A stretch of DNA of 64,000 bases, from contig CP063167.1 of NCBI GenBank assembly GCA_016806145.1, positions 1,546,501 to 1,610,500 of the forward strand. Reading direction: 5' to 3'. This DNA comes from Variovorax paradoxus (GTDB taxonomy: Bacteria; Pseudomonadota; Gammaproteobacteria; Burkholderiales; Burkholderiaceae_C). A program made the position numbers and the translations under genes. Of this stretch, positions 9,058 to 17,962 are shown in pieces (the first letter of the stretch is position 1; every line of letters begins with the position of its first letter). The notes beneath the pieces are model-generated. The model was not told the DNA's origin. It made no database searches and worked only from the letters and a program-made list of their open reading frames with translations.

Positions 9058-9729
9058 ATGAACGAATCCATTGCCGGCATCCGCATCCCCGACAGCCAGA
9101 TGGCGCGCGAGGCCACCGAGCTGGTGCGCGACACCGAGACCGCGCTGCTGTTCAACCACTCGCGGCGCGTGTTCCTGTTCGGCGCGCTGACCGGCGAGCG
9201 CCGCGGCCTGGCCTACGACCCCGAGCTGCTCTACATCGGCGCGATGTTCCACGACATGGGGCTGGTCGCGCCCTACAGCAGCAGGACCGAGCGCTTCGAG
9301 GTCGACGGCGCCAATGCCGCGCGCGATTTCCTCGTGCGCCATGGCATCGCCGAGCCCGAGGTCGAGCAGGTGTGGGATGCGATCGCGCTGCACACCACGC
9401 CGGGCATTCCGCAGCACAAGAAGCCGGTCGTGGCGCTGGTCACCGCGGGCGTCGAGATGGACGTGCTGGGCCTGGCCTATGACGCCTTTCCCACCGAGCA
9501 GCGCGAGGCGGTGGTGCGCGCGCATCCGCGCGAGGCCGACTTCAAGGAAGGCATCATCGACGCCTTCGCCAAGGGCACGCGCTTCAAGCCCGAGACCACC
9601 TTCGGCAACGTCAAGGCCGACGTGCTCGCGCTCAAGGACCCCACGTACAAGCGGCTCAACTTCTGCGGGATGATCCTCGGCTCGTCGTGGAACGACGGCG
9701 CCTGCGGCGTGCCGGGCTGCCGGCACTGA
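9058..9729 (+). CDS. HD-domain hydrolase, cyanamide-hydratase-like
   Basis: A 223-residue protein whose ATG at 9058 follows a CCGGAGAACCC ribosome site. It has the HD metal-binding set: His in NHSRRVF (about 34), His-Asp in MFHDMG (about 64-65) and a further His in AIALHTTPG. The order and spacing resemble the cyanamide hydratase/HD-hydrolase family and not the phosphodiesterase HD-GYP type. Two Cys-rich residues close the C-terminus (GACGVPGCRH). It is divergent from the DUF1185 gene and convergent with the amidase. Substrate not determinable; a hydratase or hydrolase acting on a nitrile- or amide-like compound is only suggested. Confidence 0.7.
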   Translation: MNESIAGIRIPDSQMAREATELVRDTETALLFNHSRRVFLFGALTGERRGLAYDPELLYIGAMFHDMGLVAPYSSRTERFEVDGANAARDFLVRHGIAEPEVEQVWDAIALHTTPGIPQHKKPVVALVTAGVEMDVLGLAYDAFPTEQREAVVRAHPREADFKEGIIDAFAKGTRFKPETTFGNVKADVLALKDPTYKRLNFCGMILGSSWNDGACGVPGCRH

Positions 9730-9738
9730 GCTGGTTTT

Positions 9739-11217
9739 CTAGCTCGCCGTGGCCACGTGCACGCCGGGCCGGCGGCCATCGTTCCAGCGGCCGCCGATCG
9801 CGCGCTCGATCTGCGCGCTGAGCTGCAGCAGCAGGCCGTCGTCGGCCTGCTTCGCCTGCAGCTGCATGCCCAGCGGCAGGCCGTGCTCGTTGAAGGCCAG
9901 CGGCAGCGAGATGCCCGGAATGCCGCACAGGTTGGCCAGCGGCGTGTAGGCGAAGTTCTGCCAGAGGTTGTCGAACCAGTCGAGCACCGAGGGGTTGTCG
10001 CTGAGCGTGAGGTATTCGGTGGTGCCCACGCGCGGCGTGGGCAGTGCGGTGATCGGGGTGAGGATGATGTCCCACTCCTCGAAGAAGGCGCCGAAGCCGC
10101 GCGCGGTGGTGTTGAACACCGTCTGCATCCTGAAGCGCTCGGCATAGGAGATGTCGCGCCCGGCCTCCCAGATCTTGACGTTGATCGGCTCGATCAGGTC
10201 GGCCGGCGGCTGCTCGAGGCCGAAGCGCGCGAGGAAGCCCTCGATGGTCTGCGCGAAGTTGCTGATGTAGCACGTGGTCTGGGCCGCGAAGGCGGCGCGG
10301 ATGTCGACCGCGGGCAACGCCCATTCGACATGGTGGCCCAGGCCCTCGAAAAAGCGCCCCACGCGCTCGAGCTCCGCTGCGATGTGCGGCGTGGCGCGGA
10401 AGTCGCCCCACTCGTGCGACATCGCGATGCGCAGCGGCTTCGGGTCGCGTTCGATCAGCTGCGTGTAGGGCTCGTCGGCCTTCCAGTAGGGCATGAACTC
10501 GCCGGGCGCGCCGCCGCGGCAGTGGTCGACGAAGGCCGCGGTGTCGCGCACCGTGCGGCTGTGGCAGCCCTGGATCGACACCAGGCCCGTGAGGTCCGAC
10601 AGCGCCGGCGCGATCGAGAACACGCCGCGCGAGGGCTTGAGGCCGATGTTGCCGTTCACGCCCGCGGGAATGCGGATCGAGCCGCCGCCGTCGGTGGCGT
10701 GCGACAGCGGCAGCACGCCGGCCGCCACCGCCGCGCCCGTGCCGGCCGAGGAGCCGCAGGTCGTGTAGTCGAGGTTCCAGGGATTGCGCGTGACGTAGAC
10801 GGCCGGGTTCTCGGCCGAGCTGCAGACGCCGAACTCGGGCGTGGTGGTGCGCCCGATGATGTTGAGCCCGGCCTTGCGGATCTGCTGCGTCAGGTGGGTG
10901 TCGGCGGCGGCGCGCTGGCCCTTCATCAGCAGCGAGCCCATCTCCTGCAGGCGGCCCTTCATGGTCGGGCCCAGGTCCTTCATCAGGTAGGGCACGCCCG
11001 CGAACGCGCCCGCGGGGTTCATGCCGTCGGCCAGCGGATCGGCCACCACGTCGTCGAAGACCTCGACCACCGCGCTCAGCGCGGGGTTGGTGAGCGCGAT
11101 GGCGGCGCTGGCCTGGGCCGCGAGCTCGGCCGGCGTGACCTGCCCGCTGCGCACCAGCGCGGCGAGCCCCACGCCGTCCTGTTCGCTCCATGCCTGCCAG
11201 CTCATTGCCAAAGTCAT
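9739..11217 (-). CDS. Amidase (amidase-signature family)
   Basis: A 492-residue amidase-signature hydrolase. The Ser-cisSer-Lys triad is visible: Lys80 in YLMKD, Ser156 in TTCGSSAGT and Ser180 in DGGGSIRIPA. The family cleaves carboxamides to acid and ammonia. I take the ATG at 11217 (MTLAMSWQAW); an upstream extension to 11439 is Arg-rich and not family-like. It lies tail-to-tail with the HD hydrolase (9 bases apart), suggesting a nitrile/amide catabolic neighbourhood, but the substrate is unknown. Confidence 0.88.
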   Translation of the reverse strand: MTLAMSWQAWSEQDGVGLAALVRSGQVTPAELAAQASAAIALTNPALSAVVEVFDDVVADPLADGMNPAGAFAGVPYLMKDLGPTMKGRLQEMGSLLMKGQRAAADTHLTQQIRKAGLNIIGRTTTPEFGVCSSAENPAVYVTRNPWNLDYTTCGSSAGTGAAVAAGVLPLSHATDGGGSIRIPAGVNGNIGLKPSRGVFSIAPALSDLTGLVSIQGCHSRTVRDTAAFVDHCRGGAPGEFMPYWKADEPYTQLIERDPKPLRIAMSHEWGDFRATPHIAAELERVGRFFEGLGHHVEWALPAVDIRAAFAAQTTCYISNFAQTIEGFLARFGLEQPPADLIEPINVKIWEAGRDISYAERFRMQTVFNTTARGFGAFFEEWDIILTPITALPTPRVGTTEYLTLSDNPSVLDWFDNLWQNFAYTPLANLCGIPGISLPLAFNEHGLPLGMQLQAKQADDGLLLQLSAQIERAIGGRWNDGRRPGVHVATAS

Positions 11218-11459
11218 CCGTCGCTCCTGTCGAGAAAAGAAAACGGGGGCGTGGGCCCCGTGTGCGCCCACTCTAGCGAAGACGCGGTGTGCCCGCGCGC
11301 CAGTCGTGTATTGGGCCGCGCATGCAACGTAGTGTGTGGATTTTTCGCGCGGATACACGGGCATACGCGATCCGCGGCGACGCGGCGTGGCGCTCGAAGA
11401 ATGCGCTCCAGCCCCGGGACAGGGGCCACGCGACTTCATCCAATCCAGAGGAACATCCC

Positions 11460-12817
11460 ATGCACAAGACCACCGACAAGACCGCGAGCCGGGCCACCCG
11501 CCGCGGCTTCTTCGCCACCTCCGCCGTGGCCGGCGCCGCAGGCTTCAGCCTGCTCTCGGGCACAGAGCTGGCACGGGCGGCCGGCAGTCCCGAGGCCGAT
11601 GCGCAAGCGGCCGCGGCCTATCCGCCGACGCCGCGCGCGCCCACGGGCGACACGGCCGTACGCCCGTTCCGCGTCCACGTGCCCGAGGCCGTGCTGGCCG
11701 ACCTGCGTCGCCGCGTGAAGGCCACGCGCTGGCCCGACCGCGAGACCGTGACGGACCTGTCGCAAGGCGTGCGGCTCGAGAAGCTGCAGCCGCTGGTGCA
11801 GTACTGGGGCAGCGGCTACGACTGGCGCAAGGCCGAGGCGCGGCTCAATGCCCTGCCGCAGTTCATCACCGAGATCGACGGCCTCGACATCCACTTCATC
11901 CACGTGAAGTCGCGCCATCCCGATGCGCTGCCGCTGGTCATGACCCATGGCTGGCCCGGCTCGGTGATGGAGCTGCTCAAGACCATCGACCCGCTCGTCA
12001 ACCCCACCGCCCATGGCGGCCGCGCCGAGGATGCCTTCCACCTCGTGCTGCCCTCGATGCCCGGCTATGGCTTCTCGGCCAAGCCGCGCAGCACCGGCTG
12101 GGGCCCCGACCGCATCGGCCGCGCCTGGGACGTGCTGATGAAGCGGCTGGGCTACCCGCGCTACGTGTCGCAGGGCGGCGACTGGGGCTCGGTCATCTCG
12201 GACAGCATGGCGCGCCAGAAGCTGCCGGGCCTGCTCGGCATCCACGTCAACATGCCGGCCAGCGTGCCGCCGCGGGTGGCGAAGGCGCTCAACAATGGCG
12301 ACCCCGCGCCCGCCGGTCTCGACGACAAGGAGAAGGCCGCCTTCGATGCGCTGAACTTCCTCTACAAAAAGGGCGGCGGCTATGCCGCGCTGATGGTGAC
12401 GCGGCCCCAGACCCTGGGCTATGCGCTCGAGGACTCGCCCGCGGGCCTGGCCGCCTTCTTCTACGACAAGTTCACCGAGTGGACTACAGCGGCGGCGACG
12501 CCGAGAAGTCGCTCACGCGCGACGAGATGCTCGACGACATCACGCTCTACTGGGTGACCAAGACCGCCACTTCGGGCGCGCAGCTCTACTGGGAGAACAA
12601 CGCCAACAACTTCAACGCCGTCGACATCTCGATCCCGGCCGCGGTGACCGTGTTCCCTGGCGAGATCTACCGCGCGCCGCGCCAGTGGGTCGAGGCGGCG
12701 TACCACAACCTCATCTATTTCAACGAGGTCGACAAGGGCGGGCACTTCGCCGCCTGGGAGCAGCCGGCGCTGTTCAGCGCGGAGTTGCGCGCGGCGTTCA
12801 GGTCGCTGCGCGGCTGA
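11460..12817 (+). pseudogene. Epoxide hydrolase-like alpha/beta hydrolase with a single-base frameshift
   Basis: The frame from the ATG at 11460 encodes a twin-arginine-like signal (ATRRGFFATSAVAGAAGF) and an epoxide-hydrolase N-terminal domain. The hydrolase core has oxyanion motif HGWPGS (163-168) and nucleophile Asp241 in QGGDWGS. After Trp341 (TGG, 12480-12482) the family sequence continues in another frame (DYSGGDAEKSLTRDEMLDD), through GGHFAAWE with the catalytic His, to a stop at 12817. One missing G in TGG(G)AC explains the break. Restoring it gives 452 residues, a normal length. It could be a real inactivating mutation or an assembly error in a GC-rich run. No classic slippery site for programmed shifting is seen. 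Confidence 0.8.
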
Positions 12818-12832
12818 CGGGGAGCCGGCCGC

Positions 12833-14122
12833 TCAAAGCTGCGGCGACAGCACCGCCGCCAGATGCTCCCACGCCTTCTCGAGCAGCGGCCGCTCCTTCC
12901 AGGCCTCGTAGCTCAACCGCTTCGACTGCGCGAGGTCGGCCTCGAACTGCACGGTCTGCGCCGCGGCGAAGGCCTCGTCGTAGATGTTGAGGTTGGCCTC
13001 GTCGTTGAGTCGGAACGATCGGTTGTCGAAGTTGGTCGAGCCCACCGACACCAGCAGGCCGTCGACCAGGAACACCTTGCAGTGGTACATGGTCGGCTGG
13101 TACTCGCTGATCTGGGCGCCGGCCTCGAGCAGCGGGCCCCAGGCGGCGCGCGAGGCGCGGCGCACGGTCTGCGAATCGATGATCGGCCCCGGCGTGACGA
13201 TGCGCACCCGCACGCCGCGATGCAGGGCCGCGACCAGCGCGCCCACGGTGAGATCGTCGGGCACGAAGTAGGCGCTCGAGAGGTCGATGGTCTTCGTGGC
13301 CGCGGCGATCGAGAGCAGGTACATCAGGTGCATGCTCTCGCTGCCGCCCGAAGGCGAGCTGCTGAATATCTGCGCGCGGCCGTTGCCCACGGGCGGCAGC
13401 GGCGGGAAGTAGCGCTCGCCATGGAACACGTCGCCCGAGACCTTGATCCAGTTGTCCATGAAGACGGCCTGCATCTGCGCCACCACCGGGCCCTCGACCT
13501 TGTAGTGCGAGTCGCGCCAGTGCGCGGGGTCCTGCGCGTCGCCGGTCCATTCGGGCGCGATGCCGACACCGCCCGTGAAGCCGATGCGCCCGTCGACCAC
13601 CAGCAGCTTGCGGTGGGTGCGGTTGTTCATGCGCGCGATGTCGTACCAGCTCGGCTTGTGGAACTTGCGGATCTCCACGCCCGATGTCTCCATCTCGCGG
13701 ATGAAGTCCGCATCGACCTTCGCGCTGCCGACCCAGTCGAGCAGCACATGCACCTTGACGCCGGCACGCGCGCGCTCCGACAGCGCATCGGCAAACGCGC
13801 GCCCGATGTCGCCCGACCAGTAGATGTAGGTCTCGAAGGTGATGCTTTGCTTCGCGGCGCGGATCGCCGCGAGCATCGGCGGAAAGATCTTGTCGCCGTT
13901 CTGGAAGGCCTCGAAGCGGTTGCCGTCGGCGATCGGCGGGCCGAGCAGGGCGCCGAGCGCGCGCTGGTACTGGGGATCGTGCAGCGCGTATTCGCGGCGC
14001 ACCTGTTCGTCGAGCTTCTTCTCGCCGCTCGTGAGGTTGAGCACGAGCAGGGTGGCGGCCAGCGTCAGGACGAAGGTCCAGGCGATGGCTTTCCAGGGCT
14101 TGCGGGGGGCGGGTACGGGCAT
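12833..14122 (-). CDS. Phospholipase D-family cardiolipin synthase-like protein
   Basis: A 429-residue protein with one N-terminal membrane segment (WTFVLTLAATLLVLNL) and two PLD HKD motifs: His170-Lys172-Asp177 (THRKLLVVDG) and His347-Lys349-Asp354 (YHCKVFLVDG). Both are followed by the GG/GSTN elements of the fold. Two complete HKD motifs and this length match ClsB-like bacterial cardiolipin synthases that join two phospholipids. A broader phosphatidyl-transferase activity is possible. It is convergent with the frameshifted hydrolase and divergent from the UvrA-like gene. Confidence 0.85.
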   Translation of the reverse strand: MPVPAPRKPWKAIAWTFVLTLAATLLVLNLTSGEKKLDEQVRREYALHDPQYQRALGALLGPPIADGNRFEAFQNGDKIFPPMLAAIRAAKQSITFETYIYWSGDIGRAFADALSERARAGVKVHVLLDWVGSAKVDADFIREMETSGVEIRKFHKPSWYDIARMNNRTHRKLLVVDGRIGFTGGVGIAPEWTGDAQDPAHWRDSHYKVEGPVVAQMQAVFMDNWIKVSGDVFHGERYFPPLPPVGNGRAQIFSSSPSGGSESMHLMYLLSIAAATKTIDLSSAYFVPDDLTVGALVAALHRGVRVRIVTPGPIIDSQTVRRASRAAWGPLLEAGAQISEYQPTMYHCKVFLVDGLLVSVGSTNFDNRSFRLNDEANLNIYDEAFAAAQTVQFEADLAQSKRLSYEAWKERPLLEKAWEHLAAVLSPQL

Positions 14123-14238
14123 GCCTTATCGTGCCGGCCTTTGCCCGCGCCGAATCGAGTTCGCGCCCTTGTCCTGCAAGGCGCCGCTGCGATGTCTGCC
14201 ATCAATATCGGCCTGCGGCGCCAGCCACTGCGAACACC

Positions 14239-16767
14239 ATGCCCCAACAACCCAGACCTCCGGCCGATCCGGCCTCCCACCGCTTCGTCAGCGTGCGCGG
14301 CGCGCGCGAGCACAACCTGCGCAACGTCGACGTCGACATCCCGCGCGATGCCCTCGTGGTCTTCAGCGGCATCTCTGGTTCCGGCAAGTCCTCGCTGGCC
14401 TTCGGCACGCTGTATGCCGAGGCGCAGCGGCGCTACCTCGAATCGGTGGCGCCCTATGCGCGGCGGCTGATCGACCAGGTCGGCGTGCCGGCGGTCGATT
14501 CGATCGACGGGCTGCCGCCGGCCGTGGCGCTGCAGCAGCAGCGCGGCACGCCGGGCGCGCGCTCCTCGGTGGGCAGCGTGACCACGCTGTCGAACCTGCT
14601 GCGCATGCTCTATTCGCGCGCGGGCGACTACCCGGCGCGCCAGGCCATGCTGCACGCGGAGGACTTCTCGCCCAACACGCCGCAGGGTGCCTGTCCCGTT
14701 TGCCACGGGCTGGGCCGGGTGTTCGAGGTGACCGAGCGCGCGATGGTGCCCGACGACAGCCTCACGATCCGCGAGCGCGCGGTGGCCGCCTGGCCCTCGG
14801 CCTGGCAGGGGCAGAACCTGCGCGACATCCTCGTCACGCTGGGCATCGACGTCGACACGCCGTGGCGCGCGTTGCCGAAGAAGACGCGCGACTGGATCCT
14901 GTTCACCGAGGAGCAGCCGACGGTGCCGGTCTATGCCGGCTTCACGCCGGCCGAGACGCGCGCCGCGCTGCGCCGCAAGCTCGAGCCCAGCTACCAGGGC
15001 ACCTTCATGGGCGCGCGCAAGTACGTGCTCCACACCTTCGCCACCACGCAGAGCGCGCTGATGAAGAACCGCGTCTCGCGCTTCATGTCGGGCGCGTCGT
15101 GCCCGGCCTGCCAGGGCAAGCGGCTCAAGGCCGAGGCATTGTCGGTGCGTTTCGCGGGGCTCGACATCGGGCAGATCTCGCACCTGACGCTGGGCGCGCT
15201 GGCGCAGGTGCTGCGGCCGGCGGCGCGCGGCGAGGCGCATGGCAAGACCGTGCCGTCGGCCGAAAAACGCATCGTGGCGCAGCGCATCGCGCAGGACGCG
15301 CTGGCGCGGCTCGAGACGCTGCTGGGCCTCGGGCTCGGCTATCTCTCGCTCGATCGCGCAACGCCCACGCTGTCGCCGGGCGAGCTGCAGCGGCTGCGGC
15401 TCGCGACGCAGATCCGTTCCAAGCTGTTCGGCGTGGTCTACGTGCTCGACGAGCCGTCGGCCGGCCTGCATCCGGCCGACGCCGAGGCACTGGTCGACGC
15501 GCTCGATGCGCTCAAGCGCGCGGGCAACTCGCTGTTCGTGGTCGAGCACGACCTGGACCTGATGCGCCGCGCCGACTGGCTGGTCGACGTCGGGCCCGGC
15601 GCCGGCGAGAACGGCGGCGAGGTGCTCTACAGCGGGCCGCCGGCCGGGCTGCGCGACGTGGCGGCTTCCCGCACGGCTGCCTACCTGTTCGCGCCCGAGG
15701 CGGCCGGCGATGCGGGCCGGCCGCCGCGTTCGGCGCAGGGCTGGCTGCGGCTCGCAGGCATCACGCGCAACAACCTCGAGGCGGTCGATGCGGCTTTTCC
15801 GATCGGCGCGATGACCGCGGTCACCGGCGTCTCGGGGTCGGGCAAGTCCAGCCTCGTGAGCCAGGCGCTGGTGCAGCTGGTGGCGGCGCACCTGGGTCAC
15901 GAGGCGCCGGCCGACGAAGAGCCGGGCGAAGGCGAGCCCTCGCTTGCCCAGGAGACGCAGGGCCGCATCGTCGAGGGCCTGGACCGGATCCGGCGGCTGG
16001 TGCGGGTCGACCAGAAGCCGATCGGCCGCACGCCGCGTTCGAACCTCGCGACCTACACCGGGCTGTTCGACCACGTGCGCAAGCTGTTCGCGCAGACCCG
16101 CGCCGCGAAGGCGCGCCGCTTCGATGCCGGCCAGTTCTCGTTCAACGTCGCCAAGGGCCGCTGCCCGACCTGCGAGGGCGAGGGCTTCGTCAGCGTCGAG
16201 CTGCTGTTCATGCCCAGCGTCTACGCGCCGTGCCCGACATGCGGCGGCTCGCGCTTCGACGCGGCGACGCTGAAGGTGCGGCTGCGCGACAAGAGCATCG
16301 CCGACGTGCTCGCGATGACGGTGGACGAGGCGCATGCCTTCTTCGTGGACGACGCCCCGATCGAGCGGCCGCTGCGCCTGCTCGCGGCGATCGGCCTGGG
16401 CTACCTGCGCCTGGGGCAGCCGGCCACCGAGCTGTCGGGCGGCGAGGCCCAGCGCATCAAGCTCGCGACCGAGCTGCAGCGTGCGCAGCGCGGCGACGCG
16501 CTCTACGTGCTCGACGAGCCGACCACCGGGCTGCATCCGTCGGACGTGGACCGGCTGATGGCGCAGCTCGACGAGCTCGTCGACGCGGGCAACACGGTGG
16601 TGCTGGTCGAGCACGAGATGCGCGTGGTGGCGCGCTGCGACTGGGTCATCGACATGGGCCCGGGCGCGGGCGGCGAGGGCGGGCGCGTGGTGGCGGCGGG
16701 CACGCCGCGCGAGCTCGCGAAGGCCGGCACGCCCACGGCGAAGTACCTCGCGCGCCAGTGGGGCTGA
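14239..16767 (+). CDS. UvrA paralogue lacking the UvrB-binding region
   Basis: An 842-residue twin-ABC ATPase of the UvrA family. It has Walker A motifs SGISGSGKSS and TGVSGSGKSS, signatures LSPGELQRLRLAT and LSGGEAQRIKLAT, Walker B LDEPSAGLHP and LDEPTTGLHP, and Cys pairs CPVCHG, CPACQG, CPTCEG/CPTCGG for zinc. Only about 110 residues separate the first Walker A from CPVCHG, against over 200 in repair UvrA. The UvrB-interacting domain is therefore missing, as in UvrA2-type proteins linked to drug or DNA-damage tolerance. The ATG at 14239 fits the family start (SHRFVSVRGAREHNLRNVDV). It probably does not replace canonical uvrA. Confidence 0.88.
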   Translation: MPQQPRPPADPASHRFVSVRGAREHNLRNVDVDIPRDALVVFSGISGSGKSSLAFGTLYAEAQRRYLESVAPYARRLIDQVGVPAVDSIDGLPPAVALQQQRGTPGARSSVGSVTTLSNLLRMLYSRAGDYPARQAMLHAEDFSPNTPQGACPVCHGLGRVFEVTERAMVPDDSLTIRERAVAAWPSAWQGQNLRDILVTLGIDVDTPWRALPKKTRDWILFTEEQPTVPVYAGFTPAETRAALRRKLEPSYQGTFMGARKYVLHTFATTQSALMKNRVSRFMSGASCPACQGKRLKAEALSVRFAGLDIGQISHLTLGALAQVLRPAARGEAHGKTVPSAEKRIVAQRIAQDALARLETLLGLGLGYLSLDRATPTLSPGELQRLRLATQIRSKLFGVVYVLDEPSAGLHPADAEALVDALDALKRAGNSLFVVEHDLDLMRRADWLVDVGPGAGENGGEVLYSGPPAGLRDVAASRTAAYLFAPEAAGDAGRPPRSAQGWLRLAGITRNNLEAVDAAFPIGAMTAVTGVSGSGKSSLVSQALVQLVAAHLGHEAPADEEPGEGEPSLAQETQGRIVEGLDRIRRLVRVDQKPIGRTPRSNLATYTGLFDHVRKLFAQTRAAKARRFDAGQFSFNVAKGRCPTCEGEGFVSVELLFMPSVYAPCPTCGGSRFDAATLKVRLRDKSIADVLAMTVDEAHAFFVDDAPIERPLRLLAAIGLGYLRLGQPATELSGGEAQRIKLATELQRAQRGDALYVLDEPTTGLHPSDVDRLMAQLDELVDAGNTVVLVEHEMRVVARCDWVIDMGPGAGGEGGRVVAAGTPRELAKAGTPTAKYLARQWG

Positions 16768-16845
16768 GCCGGGCGCGGCCCGGGTGCACAATCTGGGCCC
16801 CCGATCCGCGCCGCCGCGCGAGCCCGCCTTCCCGTTCCAGCCCCC

Positions 16846-17925
16846 ATGCGAATCCACGACATCCGACGCCGACTGCGCGAAGCAGGCGCGGGCCCCAGCC
16901 ATGAGCAGCGCGTGCTGCGGCTGTGGTCCCATGCGCTGCCGCGCGACAGCGGCCGGCGGTTGCCGCACAGCTTCTTCCCGGCCGGATTGATGGCCGAGCT
17001 GCCGGCCATCGAGGCCGAGCTCGCGGGCCTTGCGCGCGTGCATGCGGTGCATCCCGGCGCCGATGGTTCGGAGCGGCTGCTGGTGGCGCTTGCCGACGGC
17101 CAGACCGTAGAGAGCGTGCTGCTGCCGCGCGACGGCCTGTGCGTGTCCTCGCAGGTGGGCTGCGCGGTCGGCTGCCAGTTCTGCATGACCGGGCGCGAGG
17201 GGCTGCTGCGCCAGGTCGGCAGCGCCGAGATCATTGCCCAGGTGGCGCTCGCGCGCCTGCGCCGGCCGGTGCGCAAGGTGGTGTTCATGGGCATGGGCGA
17301 GCCGGCCCATAACCTCGACAACGTGATGGAGGCGATCGAGCTGCTCGGCACGGTCGGCAACATCGGCCACAAGAACCTGGTGTTCTCCACCGTCGGCGAT
17401 CCGCGCGTGTTCGAGCGGCTGCTGCAGGAGCGCGTGCGGCCCGCGCTCGCGCTGTCGCTGCACACCACGCGCGACGAACTGCGCCGCAAGCTGCTGCCGC
17501 GCGCGCCGCGGCTCACGCCCGAGGAACTGGTCGCGGCCGGCGAGCGCTATGCGCGCACCACCGGCTATCCGATCCAGTACCAGTGGACGCTGCTCGAAGG
17601 CATCAACGACAGCGAGGAAGAGATCGAGGGGCTGGTGCGGCTGCTGTCGGGCAAGTACGGCGTGCTCAACATGATCCCGTTCAACGCGGTCGACGGCGTG
17701 GACTTCCAGCGCCCGGCCTGGGCGCGCTGCCAGCAGATCGCGCGTACCCTGCACGAGCGCGGCATCCTGACCAAGCTGCGGAATTCGGCGGGGCAGGATG
17801 TCGATGGGGGGTGTGGGCAGTTGCGGGCGCGGGCAACGGGCGCCGGCGTGGCGGGGCAGGCCCGGCCCGTGACCGTGGATGCGGCGTCCATCGTGCGCCG
17901 GGCTTCGGGTCGCCCGGAAGATTAG
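16846..17925 (+). CDS. RlmN-like radical SAM RNA methyltransferase paralogue
   Basis: A 359-residue protein with the radical SAM cluster Cys106-x3-Cys110-x2-Cys113 (CAVGCQFC). Both catalytic Cys of the RlmN/Cfr group are present: Cys99 (LCVSSQVGC) and Cys323 (DGGCGQL). MGMGEPAHNLDN and LSLHTTRDELRRKLLPRAP also match. RlmN makes m2A2503 in 23S rRNA and m2A37 in some tRNAs. The sequence after the cluster (FCMTGREGLLRQV) differs from the FCSTGKQGFNRNL of housekeeping RlmN, so this is probably a second copy with a distinct RNA target or role. It follows the UvrA-like gene by 78 bases. Confidence 0.85.
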   Translation: MRIHDIRRRLREAGAGPSHEQRVLRLWSHALPRDSGRRLPHSFFPAGLMAELPAIEAELAGLARVHAVHPGADGSERLLVALADGQTVESVLLPRDGLCVSSQVGCAVGCQFCMTGREGLLRQVGSAEIIAQVALARLRRPVRKVVFMGMGEPAHNLDNVMEAIELLGTVGNIGHKNLVFSTVGDPRVFERLLQERVRPALALSLHTTRDELRRKLLPRAPRLTPEELVAAGERYARTTGYPIQYQWTLLEGINDSEEEIEGLVRLLSGKYGVLNMIPFNAVDGVDFQRPAWARCQQIARTLHERGILTKLRNSAGQDVDGGCGQLRARATGAGVAGQARPVTVDAASIVRRASGRPED

Positions 17926-17931
17926 GCGCGG

Positions 17932-17954
17932 CGCGCGCGAGCTCGTCGCGCGCG
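17932..17954. terminator. GC-rich hairpin between convergent genes (weak terminator candidate)
   Basis: CGCGCGCGA (17932-17940) pairs perfectly with TCGCGCGCG (17946-17954) around a GCTCG loop, between the RlmN-like stop and the convergent LysR stop. There is no U-tract on either side, so intrinsic termination is not assured. It may act as an mRNA 3' stabiliser. Confidence 0.35.
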
Positions 17955-17962
17955 GTCGGCGC

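Noticed and set aside
12470..12490. Programmed frameshifting in the epoxide hydrolase gene
   Set aside because: There is no heptanucleotide slippery site or obvious downstream structure; a missing G is simpler.
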